64,000 nucleotides of DNA from Rhodoferax sp. (lineage in GTDB: Bacteria; Pseudomonadota; Gammaproteobacteria; Burkholderiales; Burkholderiaceae_C): NCBI GenBank assembly GCA_031291295.1, contig JARLJI010000116.1, forward strand, positions 62,001-126,000, read 5' to 3'. Each line of letters begins with the position of its first letter. Position 1 is the first letter of the stretch. Shown in pieces: positions 56,519 through 64,000 of this stretch. The position numbers and the translations under genes are program-made. The notes below the pieces were generated by a model. That model saw only the letters and a program-made list of their open reading frames with translations, was not told where the DNA came from and made no database searches.

Positions 56519-58234
56519 ATGACCCAACAACTGGCGGGACACCTGCTTGTCGAATGCCTGATAGCGCAAGGCACCGAGTTTGCCTTTGGCGTGCCGGGCG
56601 AGAGCTATCTCGCCGTGCTCGACGGATTTCATGCATCGCAGGGCCGCATCAAATTCGTGGTCTGCCGCCAGGAGGGCGGGGCCGCCTTCATGGCCGAAGC
56701 GCACGGCAAGCTGACCGGCCGCCCGGGCATCTGTTGTGTGACGCGCGGCCCGGGGGCCACGAATGCCTCGATCGGCGTGCACGCCGCGTTCCAGGACTCC
56801 ACGCCGATGGTGCTGCTGGTCGGCGATGTGGCCAGCGATGCGCGCGACCGCGAGGCGTTCCAGGAGGTGGACTACTTCAGCTTCTTCGGCCCACTCGCGA
56901 AACGGGTGGAGCGCATCGACGACGCGCGGCGCATTCCCGAATACGTGGCGCGCGCCTTTGCCACCGCCATGAATGGCCGCCCCGGCCCCGTGGTGCTGGT
57001 GCTGCCCGAAGACATGCTGGCCCAGACCGTGGACGCCACGCCGCTCCCGCGCGTCGAGCCGGTTCAGAATTTTTTAGGCCCCAAGCCCTTGCAGCGCCTG
57101 CGCGATCTGCTATTGAAATCGGAGCGACCGCTGGTCATTGCGGGTGGCAGCGGCTGGACGCCGCAGTCGGCGCAGGCGCTGCAGCGCTTTGCCGAGCGCT
57201 GGCAACTGCCGGTGGCCAACGCCTTTCGCTTTCAGGACACCTTCGACAACCACCACGCGCTGTACGCCGGTGATGTGGGCATTGGCATCAACCCGCAGCT
57301 CGCGGCGCGCGTGAAGGGCAGCGACCTGATCCTCGCGATCGGGCCGCGCCTGGGCGAGGCCACCACCGGCGGTTACACGCTGATTGAAGCGCCCATCTCC
57401 ACGCGGGTGCCGAAACAAAAGCTGGTGCACATCCACGCCAGCGCCGAGGAGCTGGGCCGCGTGTACCAGGCCGACCTGGCGATCAACGCCACCATGAACG
57501 CGGCCGCGCTCAGCCTGGACGGCCTGGCCGCGCCAGCCGCAGCGCCATGGCAAGCCTGGACGCAGGCCTGCCACGCCGACTACCTGGCCAACCTCGAACC
57601 GCAGCGGCTGCCCGGCCTGGATGTGGACACACCTCGCGGTGTGGTCGACATGCCCGCCATCGTCGGCCTGCTGCAGCAGCACTTGCCGCCAGACGCGGTG
57701 CTGACCAACGGCGCCGGCAACTTCGCCAGCTGGGTGCACCGCTTCTTCAAGCACTATGGGCTGGCCAGGGGGCTCAAGACACAACTGGCGCCCACGTCGG
57801 GCGCCATGGGCTGCGGCGTGCCGGCCGGCATTGCCGCGGCCATCACCACCGGGCGGGTGGTGTTCACCATGACTGGCGACGGCGACTTCCTGATGAACGG
57901 CCAGGAGCTGGCCACGGCCGTGCAGCACGGCGCCAAAACCATCATCGTGCTGCTCAACAACGGCATGTACGGCACCATCCGCATGCACCAGGAAAAAGAA
58001 TACCCGCGGCACGTGAGCGGCTCGCAGCTGCACAATCCCGACTTCGCCGCGCTGGCGCGGGCTTACGGCTACTTTGGTGTGCGCATCACGCACACGGCGC
58101 AGTTCGAGGCCGAGCTGCTGGCTGCGCTGGCGCGCCAGGAGGGCACGCTGATCGAGGTGATGCTGGATCCGGAAGTCATCACCACGCGCGCCACCCTGAG
58201 CAGCATCACCAACGCATCGCTACAAAAACAATAG
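56519..58234 (+). CDS. Thiamine-pyrophosphate-dependent enzyme, acetolactate-synthase-like
   Basis: This 571-aa protein has the three ThDP-enzyme domains: the N-terminal Pyr domain with the catalytic Glu (VCRQEGGAAFMAEAHGKLTG), the central domain, and the C-terminal ThDP/Mg motif GDGDFLMNGQEL ... NN. It resembles IlvB-like carboligases or decarboxylases of unassigned substrate. Residues about 184-201 are encoded by a dispersed repeat. The last residues and the stop come from another copy. A GATAAT at 56471-56476 may be its -10 box. Confidence 0.86.
   Translation: MTQQLAGHLLVECLIAQGTEFAFGVPGESYLAVLDGFHASQGRIKFVVCRQEGGAAFMAEAHGKLTGRPGICCVTRGPGATNASIGVHAAFQDSTPMVLLVGDVASDARDREAFQEVDYFSFFGPLAKRVERIDDARRIPEYVARAFATAMNGRPGPVVLVLPEDMLAQTVDATPLPRVEPVQNFLGPKPLQRLRDLLLKSERPLVIAGGSGWTPQSAQALQRFAERWQLPVANAFRFQDTFDNHHALYAGDVGIGINPQLAARVKGSDLILAIGPRLGEATTGGYTLIEAPISTRVPKQKLVHIHASAEELGRVYQADLAINATMNAAALSLDGLAAPAAAPWQAWTQACHADYLANLEPQRLPGLDVDTPRGVVDMPAIVGLLQQHLPPDAVLTNGAGNFASWVHRFFKHYGLARGLKTQLAPTSGAMGCGVPAGIAAAITTGRVVFTMTGDGDFLMNGQELATAVQHGAKTIIVLLNNGMYGTIRMHQEKEYPRHVSGSQLHNPDFAALARAYGYFGVRITHTAQFEAELLAALARQEGTLIEVMLDPEVITTRATLSSITNASLQKQ
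57069..57122 (+). repeat. Dispersed two-hairpin element, copy in the TPP enzyme gene
   Basis: Core-first: TTTAGGCCCCAAGCCCTTG, a spacer, then CTGCTATTGAAATCGGAG as a decayed palindrome. It is translated as a linker between the Pyr and central domains (FLGPKPLQRLRDLLLKS). Confidence 0.65.
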
Positions 58235-58274
58235 CCGTCGATGATTACCTGGTAAAGGCTGCAGACGATAAATC
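58213..58274 (+). repeat. Dispersed two-hairpin element at the TPP-enzyme/desaturase 3' junction
   Basis: Palindrome-first: CGCTACAAAAACAATAGCCG, a spacer, then GTAAAGGCTGCAGACGATAA. It supplies the TAG stop of the TPP gene and, on the other strand, the last eight residues (LSSAAFTR) and the TAA stop of the desaturase-like gene. Confidence 0.7.
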
Positions 58275-59135
58275 CTTGACGTTGTCGGCCTCGTCGTAAA
58301 TCTGGCCGTTCGGCACCAGCGCCGAGTGCTCACGCCGGGAGTTGACGAGCGGGTAGAACATCTCGGTGAACCAGCGCTCCTTGCCGAAGAGCTCGTCGTC
58401 CCGCAAGCCCACCTGCGCGGGATACTGGCGCGTGATGTGGGCCGTCCCAAACAGCATGTCCCAGACGAACAGCAGGTTGCCGAAGTTGCCCTTGTAGTGG
58501 CCGATGCCGTCGTGATTCGTGATGGCGTGATGCGCCCAGTGTGTTGCCGGCGTCGAAACGGTGCGCTCGAGCAGCCACATCAGCGGGCTCAAGGCCTTGA
58601 TTTTGTACAGCGGCCGATCCCACGGCACGGCGCTGTGGGCGCCCACGATCACCGTCAACTTCAAAATGATGTACACCATGTAGACGTTGGCGAAGCCCAG
58701 GTAAATCAGTACGCCCGATACCCACAGCCCCGGCATCATCGCATAGTAGAAGAAGTTGTTGCGGTAGGTGATGCGCATGCTCATGTAGTGCGCCGAATGG
58801 TGCGCCCGGTGCAGCGGCCACAACAGCGGCGTGTGCGAGACGCGGTGCCACCAGTACTGGGTCAGGTCGTCCGCCACCAGCAGGATGGCGAACATGCCCC
58901 ACCATGGCAGATAGGCCAGCGCGTTCTGCTCGCCAGGAAACCACCGGTGCGCCAATGCGCCCGTGACGGCAAAAATCAGCGGCTGCAGGATCGCCACCAG
59001 GCTGAGGAGCATGAACAGTTCAAGCTTGCCATCATCCGGGGTGGCGCGGTACTTCTTGTGGCTGGCACTCAGGAATTCGATGCCGGCGAAGCCGAGCATG
59101 ATGGCGGCCAGGATCACGTTTTGCAGGACATTCAC
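58245..59135 (-). CDS. Sterol desaturase/fatty acid hydroxylase family protein
   Basis: This 296-aa membrane di-iron protein has about five hydrophobic segments. The histidine boxes are HRVSH, HRAHHSAHYM and WAHHAITNHDGIGH, the pattern of the FA_hydroxylase (ERG3) superfamily. The start is GTG at 59135 with AAGGAG upstream. The substrate is unknown. It is divergent from a LysR regulator that probably controls it. Confidence 0.85.
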   Translation of the reverse strand: MNVLQNVILAAIMLGFAGIEFLSASHKKYRATPDDGKLELFMLLSLVAILQPLIFAVTGALAHRWFPGEQNALAYLPWWGMFAILLVADDLTQYWWHRVSHTPLLWPLHRAHHSAHYMSMRITYRNNFFYYAMMPGLWVSGVLIYLGFANVYMVYIILKLTVIVGAHSAVPWDRPLYKIKALSPLMWLLERTVSTPATHWAHHAITNHDGIGHYKGNFGNLLFVWDMLFGTAHITRQYPAQVGLRDDELFGKERWFTEMFYPLVNSRREHSALVPNGQIYDEADNVKDLSSAAFTR

Positions 59136-59192
59136 GGTGGTTGTCTCCTTGGAGGAAGCCCGATTGTGAAAGCGGCCGTGGCATACGTCCAA

Positions 59193-59218
59193 TGCATTTA
59201 TATTGAAAAATCAATGCA
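59193..59218. promoter_or_regulatory. Candidate LysR operator in the divergent spacer
   Basis: TGCATT-N14-AATGCA is a perfect 6-bp inverted repeat in AT-rich DNA between the desaturase-like and LysR genes, 26 bases before the LysR start. Size and position fit a LysR-type binding site. Confidence 0.55.
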
Positions 59219-59243
59219 GTCGGCGCATGATGATGTGAACTCT

Positions 59244-60191
59244 ATGGAGCGGCCGGTGGACCTGAAAAGACTCAAACACCTGGTGGCCCTGGCCGACACG
59301 CGCAACTTCGGCCGCGCAGCCGCCCAATGCCATTTGAGCCAGCCGGCGTTCAGCCGAAGCGTGCAGGCGGCCGAGGACGAAATGGGCTTGAAGCTGTTCG
59401 ACCGCGGCAACCTCGAGGTGACCTGCACCGACGCCGGCGCGTTTGTCGTCGAGCGCGCGCGCAAGTTGCTGTTCGACAGCCGCTGCCTGGAGCGCGACCT
59501 GAGCCTGTACCGCGAGCGCCTGATCGGCGACATCGCCTTTGGCGTCGGGCCCTATCCGGCGGTCACCATGCTGCCGCAGTTGCTCACCGAACTGCGCACC
59601 CGCTTTGCGGGCGTCAACACCCGGGTCGAAGTGAACAACGCGAAGTACCTGGCAGAGCATTTGCGCGCCGAGGAACTGGACTTCTACGTGGCCGATGTGC
59701 GCGACATTCAGGCTGCGGCCGATTTTTCCGTGACCTGCATCAGCCGGCAATTGGCCGGCTTTTATGTGCGCCGCGGGCACCCCTTGGCAGCGCTTCGCCG
59801 CCCGAAGGTAACGGCGCTGTTGCCCTATGGCCTGGCCAGTGTGCGTGCGCCCGAGGACGTGCGCGAGAGTTTGGGTCGCTTGATGGGATTGGCGGACGGC
59901 GTGCGCTTGCCGCTGGCGGTGGAGTGCGACGATTTGACGCTGCTCAAATCGGTGGCCATGAGCACCGACACGGTGCTGGCTTGCCCCGACGCGGGCGCGC
60001 GAGCGGAGGTCGCGAACGGCCAGCTGGTGCGCCTTGCCGTGAGCGGTCTGCCGCCGATATTTTCTGAAATGGGTGTCGTGTCGCTCAAGGGGCGAAGCCA
60101 CTCGCCGATGGCCGCGTTCGCGGTGGAATTCCTCGCCGGACTCGGCGCCCAACTGACGGACGGCGCAGCCGTGAGGGCGCTGGCCCATTGA
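59244..60191 (+). CDS. LysR-family transcriptional regulator
   Basis: This 315-aa regulator has an N-terminal winged helix (LKHLVALADTRNFGRAAAQC ... LSQPAFSRSVQAAEDEMG) and a periplasmic-binding-protein-like effector domain from about 95. The ATG at 59244 gives the usual short N-terminus. It is divergent from the desaturase-like gene. The effector is not deducible. Confidence 0.9.
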   Translation: MERPVDLKRLKHLVALADTRNFGRAAAQCHLSQPAFSRSVQAAEDEMGLKLFDRGNLEVTCTDAGAFVVERARKLLFDSRCLERDLSLYRERLIGDIAFGVGPYPAVTMLPQLLTELRTRFAGVNTRVEVNNAKYLAEHLRAEELDFYVADVRDIQAAADFSVTCISRQLAGFYVRRGHPLAALRRPKVTALLPYGLASVRAPEDVRESLGRLMGLADGVRLPLAVECDDLTLLKSVAMSTDTVLACPDAGARAEVANGQLVRLAVSGLPPIFSEMGVVSLKGRSHSPMAAFAVEFLAGLGAQLTDGAAVRALAH

Positions 60192-60203
60192 TAACCGCAA
60201 TGC

Positions 60204-60232
60204 AAAAGGCCGGCTTGCGCCGGCCTTTTTTT
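60204..60232. terminator. Terminator between lysR and the histone-like gene
   Basis: GGCCGGC-TTGC-GCCGGCC with AAAA before and TTTTTTT after: a strong hairpin that can serve both convergent genes. Confidence 0.88.
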
Positions 60233-60263
60233 GCAGCAGCCATCGGCTGCTGGACTGAAGCGC

Positions 60264-60695
60264 TTACTTCAGGTGCTTGCCGATCAGGCCGGCCATCTCG
60301 AACATCGACACCTGTGCCTTGCCGAAGATTTCCTTCAGCTTGGCGTCGGCGTTGATCATGCGCTTGTTGACCGCATCCTGCAGCTTGTTCTTCTTGATGT
60401 AGACCCACAGCTTGCTCACCACTTCGGTGCGGGGCAGGGGCAGTGCACCGACCACGGCGGCCAGCGCGGCGCTGGGGGTCAGGGCCTTCATGAACGCAGG
60501 GTTCGGCGTGCGCTTTTTGGCGGGCGCTTTTTTCGCTGCAACCTTCTTGGCCGGGGCTGGGGCTGCCTTCTTGGCGGGCGCCTTGGCGGCTACTTTCTTC
60601 GCAGGCGCTGCTTTTTTCGCAGGCGCCGCTTTCTTGGCCGGAGCGGCCTTTTTTGCCGGCGCTTTTTTAGCCGGCGCTTTTTTCGCAGTTGCCAT
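60264..60695 (-). CDS. Histone H1-like Lys/Ala-rich protein with SWIB/MDM2 domain
   Basis: This 143-aa protein has an N-terminal half of about ten PAKKA/AAPAKK repeats, like the tail of histone H1, and a C-terminal SWIB/MDM2 domain at about 68-143 (LPRTEVVSKLWVYIKKNKLQ, INADAKLKEIFG). It probably binds DNA nonspecifically through the basic tail. AAGGA precedes the ATG at 60695. A strong inverted repeat lies in its upstream region. Confidence 0.92.
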   Translation of the reverse strand: MATAKKAPAKKAPAKKAAPAKKAAPAKKAAPAKKVAAKAPAKKAAPAPAKKVAAKKAPAKKRTPNPAFMKALTPSAALAAVVGALPLPRTEVVSKLWVYIKKNKLQDAVNKRMINADAKLKEIFGKAQVSMFEMAGLIGKHLK

Positions 60696-60742
60696 GATTG
60701 ATTGTCCTTCTTGAAGTTGATTAATCACCAGCGAAAAACTGC

Positions 60743-60813
60743 TTCTCCACTGGCAAATCGGATGCTACTGGAGAAAAAGCCAGTTTCATAGGGAAAAAGC
60801 TTTTTTTTCCCTA
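60743..60813. promoter_or_regulatory. Inverted repeats upstream of the histone-like gene
   Basis: Two nested elements sit 48-118 bases before the gene. TTCTCCA-N19-TGGAGAA spans 60743-60775. TAGGGAAAAA-GCTTT-TTTTTCCCTA, with perfect 10-bp arms, spans 60789-60813. Either may be an operator or an mRNA hairpin. The rest of the 60729-60962 spacer shows no gene. Confidence 0.5.
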
Positions 60814-60962
60814 GGGCGTGTTGTTTTTTCATTGCAGGTTTTCAGGCGGTTTCTCCTCTGTGGCGCGCGAAATTTTGTATCCTTGCCAAAGCGCACCTAT
60901 CCAGCGAGCTTCAGGCGCCGCCAGAATTTGCTTCATTCAACCTTCAAAAGGCCCCGTCCAAA

Positions 60963-61460
60963 ATGACCTCTGCCCCATCCACCTGCGATCTGTGTGATGC
61001 CCACAAGGGCGACGCGTCGGGCAACTTCCGCGTGCTGCCCCCTGTGTTTCGCGACTTCGGCGCGGTACGCCGGTTCAGCGGCCCGGTGGTTACCATCAAG
61101 TGCTTCGAAGACAACTCGCTGGTCAAGGCGGCAGTCGATTCCGCGGGCGACGGCCGGGTGCTGGTGGTCGATGGCGGTGGCTCGCTGCGACGTGCGCTGC
61201 TGGGCGGCAACCTGGGCGCCGCCGCGGCCAAAAACGGCTGGGCTGGCGTGGTGATTGACGGCTGCGTGCGCGATGTGACGGAGCTCGCAGCGCACCAGAT
61301 CGGCATCCGTGCGCTCGCCGCCTTCCCGCTGCCTACCGAGAAGCGCGGCGAGGGCCAGCGCGATGCGGCGGTGCAGCTCCAGGGCGTCTGGGTGCTGCCC
61401 GGCGACTGGCTCTACGCCGACGACGACGGCATGGTGCTCAGCGCCGCCCCTCTGATCTAG
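60963..61460 (+). CDS. rraA: RraA family protein (RNase E inhibitor / HMG aldolase-like)
   Basis: This 165-aa RraA-like protein has the LLGGNLGAAAAKNGWAGVVIDGCVRDV block, which includes the metal-binding Asp and Arg of the class II pyruvate aldolase site. E. coli RraA inhibits RNase E; relatives cleave 4-hydroxy-4-methyl-2-oxoglutarate or oxaloacetate. The two roles cannot be separated here. The 3' end overlaps the convergent EamA gene by 23 bases. Confidence 0.9.
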   Translation: MTSAPSTCDLCDAHKGDASGNFRVLPPVFRDFGAVRRFSGPVVTIKCFEDNSLVKAAVDSAGDGRVLVVDGGGSLRRALLGGNLGAAAAKNGWAGVVIDGCVRDVTELAAHQIGIRALAAFPLPTEKRGEGQRDAAVQLQGVWVLPGDWLYADDDGMVLSAAPLI

Positions 61461-62418
61461 CCGCCGCCTTGACTTGCTGCCGCGTGGGCAGCGTCGCCAG
61501 CACCACGCCGACCAGTGCAATCGCGAAGGCCAGCAGTTGCACGCGGCTCAGGCTCTCGCCCAGCACCAGCACGCCGACCAGTGCCGCCGAGATCGGCAGC
61601 ATCACGGTGAAGACACCGCCCAGCGCGGCAGGCACGCCCTTGAGGCCGGTCATCCACAGCCAGACGGTGCATACGCTGGCCGCCAGCGCGTAGAAAACCA
61701 GCAGCAGCCAGATACCCCCATGGACCGCACCGAAGTCGAAGTGCAGGGCCTGGTACAGGCCTATCGGCGTCATCAGCGCAAAGCCCCACAGGTTGATGAG
61801 CGAGGTGATGCGCTTCGGGCCCAGCGCGCCGGTGAGCTTCTTGCCGATCACCGCGTAGGCGGCTTCGCACAACACGGCGCCGACGATCAGCAGGTTGCCC
61901 AGCCATGCCTTGTTATCAGTCAAATGGGTCTGTAGCCCTTGTGTGGCGGGTGCAAGATGCTCTTGTTTTGATAGTGCGAGCAAACCAATGCCGAGCGCGG
62001 CGCAAGCCACGGCCGCCCAGACGCGCAGGCCGATGTGTTCGCGCAGGAAGGCCCAGCTCATGAGCGCAACGGCCGCCGGAATCGACGCCATGATCACGCC
62101 GGCCGACACGGCGCTGGTCATGCTCACGCCATACAGCATGCAGAGGGTGAACATGAAGTTGCCCAGGAACGACTCCAGGAAAAGCAACCCGCGGGTCTGC
62201 GCCGTGAACGGCGGCTCGTCCGGTGGTTTCCTGAGCCAGTGCGGCATGGCCAGGGCGCCAATGCCAAAGCGCAGCCAGCCCAGCAGGAACACCGGCAGGG
62301 CCGCGACCAGCGGCTTGGACAGGGCGACATAGCTGCCCACCAGCGACATGCTCAGCGCGAGGCAGCCGTAGGCCACGATGCGGTTGGGCGAGCGATTCAC
62401 TAGACTCATGCGATTCAA
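61438..62418 (-). CDS. EamA/DMT-family transporter with a repeat-encoded loop
   Basis: This 326-aa protein has about ten transmembrane segments in two EamA halves (VAYGCLALSMSLVGSYVALS; LGNLLIVGAVLCEAAYAVIG). The loop between the halves, at about residues 148-166, is encoded by a dispersed repeat and reads LSKQEHLAPATQGLQTHL, so the insertion sits where it is best tolerated. The start may be 62418 or the Met codon at 62409. The substrate is unknown. Confidence 0.86.
   Translation of the reverse strand: MNRMSLVNRSPNRIVAYGCLALSMSLVGSYVALSKPLVAALPVFLLGWLRFGIGALAMPHWLRKPPDEPPFTAQTRGLLFLESFLGNFMFTLCMLYGVSMTSAVSAGVIMASIPAAVALMSWAFLREHIGLRVWAAVACAALGIGLLALSKQEHLAPATQGLQTHLTDNKAWLGNLLIVGAVLCEAAYAVIGKKLTGALGPKRITSLINLWGFALMTPIGLYQALHFDFGAVHGGIWLLLVFYALAASVCTVWLWMTGLKGVPAALGGVFTVMLPISAALVGVLVLGESLSRVQLLAFAIALVGVVLATLPTRQQVKAAARSEGRR
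61920..61976 (+). repeat. Dispersed two-hairpin element, copy in the second EamA gene
   Basis: Core-first on the plus strand: TCAAATGGGTCTGTAGCCCT, a spacer, then GCTCTTGTTTTGATAGTGC. On the gene strand it is palindrome-first and in the same reading frame as the copy at 49352-49410. Confidence 0.85.
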
Positions 62419-62439
62419 GTTTCAAGAAAGCCGTCCATC

Positions 62440-62886
62440 ATGCCCGAAGACATCTTGCCTGGTCCCGGTGCGGATGGCGCCGCAACGCGGGTGCTGCAGC
62501 GGTACGTGTTTGTCTACGGTACCTTGCGCCAGGGCGATGACAACGACATCACGCGGCTGCTGCCGGCGCCGCGCTATATCGGTACGGCCACGGTCATGGG
62601 CGTCATGTACCACCTCGGTGGCTACCCGGGGGTGGTGCTTGGTGCGGGCGCCAAAGCGGGCCCGGTGACGGGGGAGGTGTACGCCATCGAGGCCGCGCTG
62701 GAGCGGCGCCTCGACGAGATCGAAGAGCTCTACCCGCAGCAAAAGGACGAATACTTCAAGCGCCTGGTTCCCGTGCAGATGGCGGGGCAGCGGTTGCTGT
62801 GCGTGTGCTACGAGATCAATCCGCGCTACACCGCCGGGGCGCGTGTTATTGCCAGTGGCGACTGGGTGAAGGATAGACATGCCTGA
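62440..62886 (+). CDS. Gamma-glutamylcyclotransferase (AIG2/GGCT-like) family protein
   Basis: This 148-aa protein has the GGCT-fold motif YVFVYGTLRQGDDND and a downstream catalytic-type Glu region (ALERRLDEIEELYP). Members cleave gamma-glutamyl amines or act in glutathione turnover. The short length fits the AIG2/YtfP group, whose substrate is often unknown. It is divergent from the EamA gene. Confidence 0.88.
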   Translation: MPEDILPGPGADGAATRVLQRYVFVYGTLRQGDDNDITRLLPAPRYIGTATVMGVMYHLGGYPGVVLGAGAKAGPVTGEVYAIEAALERRLDEIEELYPQQKDEYFKRLVPVQMAGQRLLCVCYEINPRYTAGARVIASGDWVKDRHA

Positions 62887-63043
62887 CGACCGCTTTCGTT
62901 GATTTCATATCGCAAAAGTCATATTTCACAACATGAATGCATGATTTGTTGCGCTGCAAAATATTTTCTCAATATGAGAGTTACCGTTTTGCATTGCAGG
63001 ATGATATTTTTAAGTCATTGAAATCATTGAAATTAAATTTATA

Positions 63044-63084
63044 TCTTCTATAAGACATAAGAGTGGTTTTGGTCTTGTAGAAGA
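63044..63084. promoter_or_regulatory. Paired TCTT-N4-AAGA sites upstream of aceA
   Basis: TCTTCTATAAGA (63044-63055) and TCTTGTAGAAGA (63073-63084) are two copies of the same inverted repeat, 29 bp apart, i.e. about three helical turns. They lie in the AT-rich 62887-63161 spacer, which shows no gene. The arrangement suggests cooperative binding of a dimeric regulator, possibly GntR-like. Confidence 0.55.
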
Positions 63085-63161
63085 CTTAGAATTCATGCAC
63101 GGACATCGACTTTGCAAAGGCAGCGATGTCGCCCCTTTCAATCAACCAACGGAGTGATCTC

Positions 63162-64000
63162 ATGCCGCAATCCCTGACTGAACAACTGAGCCGCGAACAA
63201 CAGGCCGCCGCCCTGGAAAAAGACTGGGCCACGAACCCGCGCTGGAAAGGCATCAAGCGCGGCTACAGCGCCGCCGAAGTGGTGCGCCTGCGCGGCTCGT
63301 TTCCGATCGAGCACACGCTGGCCCGCCGCGGCGCCGAAAAGCTGTGGGATCTGGTCAACACCGAGGCCTACGTCAACTGCCTGGGCGCGCTCACGGGTGG
63401 CCAGGCCATGCAGCAGGTCAAGGCCGGCATCAAGGCCATCTATCTGTCGGGCTGGCAAGTCGCCGCCGACAACAACTCCTACGCCGCCATGTACCCCGAC
63501 CAGTCGCTGTACCCGGTGGACTCGGTGCCGACCGTGGTCGAGCGCATCAACAACACCTTCCGCCGTGCCGATGAGATCCAGCACGCCAAGGGTATCGACG
63601 TGGGCGATAAGGGCTACATCGACAACTTCGCGCCCATCGTGGCCGATGCCGAAGCCGGTTTCGGCGGCGTGCTGAACGCCTTCGAACTGATGAAGGCGAT
63701 GATCAAGGCTGGCGCGGCCGGCGTGCACTTCGAAGACCAGCTGGCTTCCGTGAAGAAATGCGGCCACATGGGCGGCAAGGTGCTGGTGCCCACCAACGAA
63801 GCGGTGCAAAAACTCATCGCCGCGCGCATGGCGGCCGACGTGAGCGGCGTGCCGACCCTGGTGATCGCCCGCACCGACGCCGAAGCGGCCGACCTGCTGA
63901 CCAGCGACTACGACGAGAACGACAAACCGTTCCTCACCGGTGAGCGCACGGCCGAAGGTTTTTACAAGACCAAAAAGGGCATCGACCAGGCCATCTCGCG
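63162..64000 (+). CDS. aceA: Isocitrate lyase, 5' part
   Basis: Isocitrate lyase opens the glyoxylate bypass, needed for growth on acetate and fatty acids. The frame runs from the ATG at 63162 off the right edge (279 codons seen). It reads [40 protein letters not shown], and [20 protein letters not shown], which contains the catalytic KKCGH motif. GGAG lies nine bases before the ATG. The C-terminus is outside the window. Confidence 0.96.
   Translation, partial: MPQSLTEQLSREQQAAALEKDWATNPRWKGIKRGYSAAEVVRLRGSFPIEHTLARRGAEKLWDLVNTEAYVNCLGALTGGQAMQQVKAGIKAIYLSGWQVAADNNSYAAMYPDQSLYPVDSVPTVVERINNTFRRADEIQHAKGIDVGDKGYIDNFAPIVADAEAGFGGVLNAFELMKAMIKAGAAGVHFEDQLASVKKCGHMGGKVLVPTNEAVQKLIAARMAADVSGVPTLVIARTDAEAADLLTSDYDENDKPFLTGERTAEGFYKTKKGIDQAIS

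Overview
The window is about 64 kb of GC-rich chromosome (roughly 62-65 % G+C by eye). Gene content and order point to a betaproteobacterium of the order Burkholderiales, most likely family Comamonadaceae (Polaromonas/Rhodoferax-like). The pointers are surE-pcm-nlpD-rpoS, rpsF-priB-rpsR-rplI-dnaB, alaA-hom-thrC-mobB-moeA-moaD-moaE-clpB, a histone H1-like Lys/Ala protein with a SWIB domain, and a dense family of short palindromic repeats of a type I associate with Comamonadaceae. The species cannot be named from the sequence alone. Both ends cut a gene: uvrC on the left, isocitrate lyase (aceA) on the right.

Layout. 1-6.4 kb: uvrC 3' end, pgsA, an EamA exporter, a tartrate/D-malate dehydrogenase, HU, tRNA-Val, ppiD, tRNA-His. 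6.4-8.7 kb (minus): quinone oxidoreductase plus MFS exporter. 8.8-13.8 kb: the stationary-phase cluster surE-pcm-nlpD-rpoS, then rlmD. 13.9-15.2 kb: a Bax-inhibitor-like membrane protein and a GlcG/HbpS protein. 15.4-27 kb is an iron and Fe-S block: sufBCDSUT on the plus strand faces, on the minus strand, bfr, feoA-feoB-small membrane protein, and bfd-(24-aa ORF)-tonB-exbB-exbD. Candidate Fur boxes lie in front of feoA and bfd. 27-30.5 kb: divergent ppsR/ppsA, the pyruvate-to-PEP switch. 30.6-32.9 kb: an unusual fused Na+/solute symporter. 33-36 kb: rpsF-priB-rpsR-rplI and dnaB. 36-39 kb (minus): a PIN-PhoH ATPase, PrxQ and a Mth938-like protein. 39-45.7 kb: alanine and threonine synthesis, then molybdenum cofactor genes. 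45.8-48.4 kb: clpB.

48.4-52.7 kb is accessory: an AbrB/Doc toxin-antitoxin pair abuts clpB, followed by a type IIG-like restriction-modification gene that has lost its SAM-binding motif by an internal deletion and frameshift. The rest is metabolic and regulatory: a thioesterase, cbpA-cbpM, an RcnB-like protein, an AraC regulator, a TPP enzyme, a sterol-desaturase-like protein with a divergent LysR regulator, the histone-like protein, an RraA-family protein, a second EamA exporter, a gamma-glutamylcyclotransferase-like protein and aceA.

The most interesting signal is not a gene. It is an approximately 55-bp two-hairpin element that recurs about eleven times (roughly one per 6 kb). It is often inside reading frames, where it is translated in several frames without stops, and sometimes at gene ends, where it supplies stop codons. 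Two unrelated proteins (the second EamA exporter and the broken restriction enzyme) carry nearly the same peptide because both contain it in the same frame.
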